This document shows, piece by piece, positions 58,560-64,000 of a stretch of DNA of 64,000 bases. This stretch comes from Kryptolebias marmoratus. Lineage: Eukaryota > Chordata > Actinopteri > Cyprinodontiformes > Rivulidae. Numbering within the stretch: position 1 is the first letter of the stretch; each line of letters opens with the position of its first letter. The stretch is taken from positions 23,814,958 through 23,878,957 of the forward strand of contig NC_051449.1 of assembly GCF_001649575.2 (NCBI RefSeq), read 5' to 3'. The notes beneath the pieces are model-generated. The model was given only the letters and a program-made list of their open reading frames with translations, searched no databases and was not told the DNA's origin. Made by a program: the position numbers and the translations under genes.

Positions 58560-58940
58560 GGTAATGTTTTTGCCTGTGTCTGTTACCAAAATATCGCATA
58601 ATCCACTTAATGAAGTTCAATGAAAAGTGCAGAAAGTAACCACTGGATGTATATCTACAACTGTTTAGGTCAATCAAATTCAAGATGGCTGATACAGCTA
58701 ATTAAATAAAAATCAGAAAAGGCTGTATGTCAGTCTGTTTTACAGATACTGACTTAAGGTTCGGTGTGGTAGTAGCTGACACTAATTACCAACGTATATC
58801 CTGACCGCTAACAGATTCCATAATAACTTTGATTAAACATTTGTCATTAACTACTGTATTTGGAATAAGCTCTATGTGTCTGTGAGCAAAATATCAGTGG
58901 CAGGTGATATGCATTCCTTCAAGGAATGCTAGGTCTTTAT
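58560..58940 (+). repeat. AAGATGGC repeat family, copy I
   Basis: CAAGATGGCTGATACAGCTA in the core. The 3' end is the best-preserved: GTGGCAGGTGATATG, CATTCCTTCAAGGAATG (perfect 8-bp hairpin, 1-nt loop), then CTAGG and TCTTTATTTA. Confidence 0.8.
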
Positions 58941-59289
58941 TTATTTAAGTTATGAAATGCTTTTCTACTTAACACAGTATTTTTTAACTTCGTGCTCTTT
59001 TCTTCCTGCATTTGTCACTCTGTTAGTGCAAACATTATCTCTTTGGTCCCACTGCATGACTACAGTGTGACTCATGAAGTTTTCTCCAATCACATGCAGC
59101 CTTAATCCTTTCCATGTTAAAATCTACATTCTTACCCTAAAATAATAGGCTTTATTTTAGGTCATGGCATCTCATATTATGAGCATTCTCTACATTGACA
59201 GAGATTTTTTTTTTTTTTATGTCAAAAGTCTCAAAAAAGGCAAGGCTGTTTTGATCACTGCCTAGTTACATTTTCTAATATTAGAACAT

Positions 59290-60120
59290 TTTCTTGATTT
59301 GCCCGGCTTCTCTGGTGACTCTGCAGCACATGGTCAGAGCATTGGCCAATCAGAGCATGGGTCTGGCTATCCCTCTCTCTAGCAACAGCGAGTTACTTGC
59401 TGCCTATTCATTAATTATTTTCCTGTGGTTCTCCCTCGTTGCTCTCTGTGTCTTACTCTTGTCTTTTTTGCTGCTCTCTGAACGGAGTGAATGTAAAGTC
59501 TTTAAAAGAGATTGGATCTACTGCCAGCTGCTGCTGTTGATGTGTTAACCTGCAAGCTGACACAGCATTCTGAGACTTCGACTCCTCTTTCATCTCGCTG
59601 GACTTTTTTTTTTGACTCTGGAATTAGAAGTCAGAACTGAAGGCTGAACAAGAACACTACTTTTTCTCTTTTTTTCTTTGTCTTTTATTTTTGCCTCCTT
59701 TACTGCAGCAATAAACAAATAAATCATGGCAAGAGGAAAAACAACTGGGCTTTTTTTCTGGTTGACAATGAGGGGAGGGGGGGACAGTTGGAGGTCGGAC
59801 TATGAGTGCAGAGCAGGTGGAGAGAGAGGAGTTTGGGTCTGAAGTAGAGGGGGTGTAGTGGTGTGAGGATTGCGAGCTGTGGTTGGGTATGCCAGTGCCA
59901 CGTGACTCTAGCCTGGCACTTCTTTCTTGTTGACTCGGGAGGATTTGGGATCGAGAGTCTTCCTGAGTCTGTCCAGCTTCTGTCTGAACAAAAAGTGGGG
60001 TGAGTTTTGCATGCTCCTGCATTCTGTTATCACATTAACTCTTGGAAAAAGGGATCACATTCATTTTTCACCAGGGTTTACAGTGAATGCGCTGTCGGAA
60101 TGCCAAGAGGATGGAGACTA
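59290..60120. other. GC-richer patch, possible alternative promoter
   Basis: ATTGGCCAATCAGAGCATGG holds a CCAAT box in both orientations. The next 250 bp are non-repetitive and less AT-rich. No coding or clear donor is established. A minus-strand ORF of 121 codons (59657-60022) is Ser/Pro-rich and unrecognised. Confidence 0.25.
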
Positions 60121-60429
60121 AGGTTCATAAGCATGCATTTTATCTTTAAAACATGCAAACTGAAAGCGTAGTTTGAATATTTGATGCTTTTTCCCAGATT
60201 GTGTTTAAGCACCTGCAGTGCATCACTCAAAACACTGTCCATTTATAAACATTTTTAAAACGTTGGTACGGCATCAGGCCTTGCAAACCAGGCCTTTGGT
60301 TTAGCCATTTTTGGAGATTGCTCAAATTGCGTCAAAGTGAAACACCATAATAAAAGTGTCTTTTTCCATTCCTGCCTCTCATCACCTTCCGTTTCGACTT
60401 GCTTCTTTTTTCCTCCCTGACTTGCTTTC

Positions 60430-60640
60430 ATAGACCATTGTCCTTGATTAGTCCACAGATCACAGATCTCGTACTTAATCAGGTAATCTTCTGTTTCCTC
60501 ACTTGTTGTGGCACAGCATAGTCACTGGTTTAAAATCGGACTTATTATTTTTATGGGTTTTTTTCCACGCTCTTAAATGGCCAAAAAAAATCTACAATTT
60601 GTCCACTTTTAATGTGGATTTCATAACTTGCAATATAACA
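60430..60640. repeat. Diverged direct duplicate, copy 1
   Basis: AGACCATTG, TTGATTAGTCCACAGAT, CAGGTAATCTTCTGTTTCCT, CACTTGTTGTGGC and ATCTACAATTTGTCC recur in order at 61548-61760. Confidence 0.75.
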
Positions 60641-61547
60641 TTAATGTTCTTTAGTAATTCTGGTTTAACATTTTAACCCTCAGAAGGTCTTCAGGAGAAA
60701 AATCGACCACACATTTCGTGTTCGTTTTTATTTATTTAGTTTGGTGCTGTCAAGGCCGTTCCTGACAAATCCAAAAAATCTTTCAAAAATTTTTTACGCT
60801 GTTGGATTCATTTCAGATGCTCCCGTTAACTCCCAGTCATTTTACTACCCTTTAGTGTTCCTTCAGGGACCCATTGAAAGCAATTATAAATGCATTATTT
60901 GGTCCCTTATTTAAAATATCATAAAACACGTCTCTTTCAATTCCGTTTTTTTCCCCCTTGATTCTACATTTGCACAACAAAAAATAAAACCAAAAAATCA
61001 CTCTGTAGCTTACTGTGGCCGGACTCGCCCAGGCTTGACTGAAAGCAGGGCCTCATCAGCGGATACGGGATGTGGCGGGCAGACAGTATTCACAAAACTC
61101 CGGACTGGAATTTTTCCGGACTGGTCAATAATAACATCTGGGTGTCCGAAGGGGAAAAAAACTGTCATAGCATAAATTGTCAATTTTAAAAAACTCGCTT
61201 GTGTAGTTTTGTTAAACTGAAGGCTTTTAAGGAGCTAAAATTTTTAAAAAGTCATTTAAATTTGATATTTATATTTTAGGCTGAGATAGCTTTTTAAAGA
61301 GTGACTAGTTTATGGTGGACAAAAATATTAATAAATAGTATTTTTAACAGTTATGTGAGGTGGTCAATCCCCCCCTCAAGAACATTTATTGTCAAAGTTA
61401 AAAAACCTTCAGAGTGTAAATCTAACTTTGTACAAGCTATCATACCGATATAATTTAACCTTTCAAGCCGTGTGTTTGGTGTAAATGACCACATTGTTTC
61501 ATGTCTCTGCTGAGGTTTTGCCATATTTACATGTATGTTATGAAAGT

Positions 61548-61760
61548 TTATTAAAGACCATTGCTTTGATTAGTCCACAGATTACACGAACTTATTCAGG
61601 TAATCTTCTGTTTCCTCACTCCTTGTGGCGCACCATAATTCCTGTTTTAAAATAGGACTTTTTGCCTGTTTTTGACCCCTTCCTAGTTGGTCAAAAAGAT
61701 CTACAATCTGTCCTCTTTTAGTGTGTGTTTAGAATTTGGAGTTTCCATCTTGTAATTTTA
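61548..61760. repeat. Diverged direct duplicate, copy 2
   Basis: Same ordered blocks as 60430-60640, in the same orientation about 1.1 kb away (AGACCATTG, TTGATTAGTCCACAGAT, CAGGTAATCTTCTGTTTCCT, ATCTACAATCTGTCC). Confidence 0.75.
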
Positions 61761-61904
61761 GATTAATCTTTTTAAACAGGAATGGTTAATCAGTTTAATC
61801 TATCACAACAAAATATTTTTACTTTTTATGCTGTGAAATGCAGCTATGTGTTGCAAATGACCACATATTGTTAGTTATTTTTATCAGAGAATGTTCATGT
61901 CATA

Positions 61905-62900
61905 TTTATCAGCTGCCACTGAAGGCAGAGTGATAATATTTTTGCACGTTTCTATGTGTGTAGGTGTATTTATTTGAACTGGTAGCAAAATTTCTCATCA
62001 CTAAACAGATTTTAATTAAATTTCTGCGGTAGCTTGGTGGTCAGTGCTGCGGTCTTGTAATCATGAGGCTGCAGGTTTGAGCCCAGGTTGTGGCAGGAGG
62101 GGCATGCAGGGTAAAACAATGTTTAAATCATTTGTGCGAGTTTGTTTGCTGTGGCAACCAGCAAAAACAAAAAAATCATTGGATGTACCTCAACAACTGA
62201 TAAACCTTTGGAATCAAACTGATTTAAGATGGCCACCACAGCATAGCAATCTAAACACAAAAATGGCTATAACTCAGCCGATTTTACAAATACTGAGCCA
62301 AAATTTGGTGTGTTAGTCGCTGATTGCACAAGATCTTTTTTTTTAAACTTGCTATTAACATTTGTTAGCAAAATATCTCAAGTATTGCTGTAAATGCAGG
62401 CATTAGTTTTTCACATTTATTAGGTATTATAGAGGGTAAGGCACTGAAATATGGTGCAGAAACATTTTTGGTTTGTTTTTTGAGGAGCTAAGAGGATTTT
62501 GTGGCTTCAAACAAACACTCACAGTAATCATTGGATGTACAGGTACAACTGATTACCTTTTGGAGTCAACTCATTTCAAAATGGCCACAACAGTTAACAA
62601 ACCTTAGCCTACACAAAATTGGTTATACCTTTGTGAATTTTACAGATATTGAGCTAAAATCTGGTGTGATAATGGCTGACAGTCAGTCACAACACATACA
62701 GTACTTCAAGCGCTGATAGATTATGAGAGGTCTCACAGCTTCAAATGACACTGATCATAATGTTATTTTCAAGCTTTGACCAAAACAGCTACAACTCTGT
62801 TATTTCTAAATATAAGATCTATATAGGGTCTATGATGAACTAAAACTTTGTCCTGAAAGGCAGGGGGCAATATCCATGCTTCAAAGAATGACAAACCTTT
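61905..62900 (+). repeat. AAGATGGC repeat family, copy J (two units with tRNA-like insert)
   Basis: Starts CTGCCACTGAAGGCAGAGTG. Unit 1 core TAAGATGGCCACCACAGCAT (62227); unit 2 core CAAAATGGCCACAACAGTTA (62577). Ends GGCAGGGGGCAATATCCATG, CTTCAAAGAATG. Within unit 1, 62025-62112 is a tRNA-like SINE head (TAGCTTGGTGGTCAGTGCTG, GCAGGTTTGAGCCC). Confidence 0.75.
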
Positions 62901-63439
62901 AATTATACACTTTATTTGCTTTTAATTAGTGGTTTATGATATTGTACCTGTCTTTGGTTGAATGACTGAGATTAGACATTAGGCATGTTGTTCTAGACCA
63001 GATATGGAAGTAGAAATATTTCTCCTACCTTTTCTCTCTTCCAATCAGGGAGGACTGTTGCAAAATGTCCTGCATGTTTCAGAAAATTGTGGTTGTTCTA
63101 CACCTGAGATGCAGTTCTTAGCTTCTTTAGCATCCTTAGCATCTTTAGAGTTCTGTTAATTGAACATGGTGATTTTTTTCTTGACAGAGAAATTTGTTTT
63201 TGTGAACAGAATGAAGCGTCAGGCTGTAAATGAGTGAATATATGATGCAGCATCATCATCTGATTGCTTAATTCGAACTGCATAAACACATGGAGCTGTC
63301 GCAGTTTGCTGTTTTATTCCTTAAGCTTTGTTGCACATAGATGTGTGCTGCTTTTTCTCATTGCTGTTTATTCAACAGACAAAGCCTTCAGTGGCAGTCA
63401 GTTTATTTATATTGCACAATGTTAAAAGGCTGACAATAA

Positions 63440-63745
63440 TGCTTTTACTTATGTCTGTGTGGGTTTCTGTCATCAAAATATATCATGAACCACTGGACAC
63501 ATTTTAATGAAACTCTCAGAAAGTAAACATTAGAACTGATCTACAACTGATTAACTTTCGGTAAACCCACTTTAGGATGGCTGCCACATTCAACACACCT
63601 TAAAAACATAAAATGACTGTCTTGAAATGGTAGCAGCAAGCTTTGACCAAAACAGCTACAACTCCATGGTTTCTTGTCATTTGATTTTCGTTTAAAACTT
63701 TGGGCATTAAAAGCAGTGTTTTGATGTGAATTCCAGCAATAATTG
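63440..63745 (+). repeat. AAGATGGC repeat family, copy K
   Basis: AAATATATCATGAACCACTG, GACACATTTTAATGAAACTC, AGGATGGCTGCCACATTCAA. Ends in a decayed terminus (TTCCAGCAATAATTGTTAGG). It lies just before the candidate acceptor at 63829. Confidence 0.75.
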
Positions 63746-63829
63746 TTAGGCCTATAACTCTTTGTTGTTGGTGGTTTTTTTCTATGCTAATGTCTGATTT
63801 TTTTTTCTGTGTTTTTTTCTGTTCTGCAG

Positions 63830-64000
63830 GGTGTTTATAATTCCTGGAACATGTGGGAGATTTGACCAAATCTGAGAAAAATCAAATCCTCTCCTATTCT
63901 GCCAGCTGTCTTTCAATCAGACTCAGGGGGCCCTTGGCTGGCTTCATCTTTTGCTGGGTTGTTTCGACAGCACCCAGCCTTCAGGTTCTTGCTGCCTAAA
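63830..64000 (+). other. Candidate second 5' UTR exon of next gene (continues past window)
   Basis: A long T-rich tract and CTGTTCTGCAG form a strong acceptor ending at 63829. The sequence after it has stops in all likely frames and no recognised protein, as expected for 5' UTR. It would pair with the donor at 50709, giving a first intron of about 13 kb. The coding start, if this is pik3r2, would lie just right of the window. Confidence 0.35.

Noticed and set aside
59657..60022. 121-codon Ser/Pro-rich minus-strand ORF as a protein gene
   Set aside because: Poly-basic end comes from a poly-T/AAAGA tract, there is no known motif and no conserved start or splice context.
62025..62112. Functional tRNA gene
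   Set aside because: The GGTGGTCAGTGCTG and GGTTTGAGCCC boxes are tRNA-like, but no cloverleaf closes and the segment sits inside a repeat copy, so it is a SINE head.

Overview
This is a teleost fish nuclear sequence: AT-rich, intron-split, and packed with fish transposons (Rex3-like, RTE, L2/CR1 and L1-type LINEs, Tc1, hAT and Harbinger-like DNA elements, Helitron-like repeats). Nothing bacterial or viral is organised here. There are two assembly gaps, at 1999-2526 and 16455-16524.

The main gene is a MAST3 orthologue (microtubule-associated serine/threonine kinase 3) on the + strand. I trace 22 coding exons from 9480 to a TAA at 43118-43120. All introns are GT-AG. The exon phases close exactly (3849 nt, 1282 residues plus stop) with no in-frame stop. 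The 5' exons lie left of the window. In order the protein has the MAST pre-kinase domain, an intact AGC-type kinase domain, a Ser-rich linker, a PDZ domain, and a basic/Ser-Pro-rich tail. The tail carries an LSERRDSFKKQEAVQE motif like the one I remember from human MAST3. A 3' UTR probably runs to about 45.55 kb.

From 43 to 64 kb is mostly repeats. A GC/CpG-richer segment ending in a strong GTGAGT donor (about 50.40-50.71 kb) looks like a promoter and non-coding first exon. An acceptor at 63828-63829 opens what looks like a second untranslated exon running off the right edge. In human the gene after MAST3 is PIK3R2, so these may be the 5' UTR exons of fish pik3r2. That is inferred from synteny; no coding sequence of it is in the window.

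The introns hold several well-delimited transposon insertions: two hAT elements with perfect 8-bp target duplications (1676-2790 and 38213-39170, the second inside a Tc1 transposase relic), a Harbinger-like element filling a kinase-domain intron (27891-29404), a Tc1 copy with terminal inverted repeats (9846-10704), a nearly full-length L2/CR1-type LINE (about 22990-26095, - strand), and a candidate solo LTR with a 5-bp duplication (55426-55905).

The feature I find most worth pursuing is a family of at least 11 dispersed copies of one repeat. It is often an internally duplicated unit of about 300 bp, with a conserved YY1-like AAGATGGCTGCC core and a 3' hairpin followed by CTAG. A second family has an even more Helitron-like 3' end.
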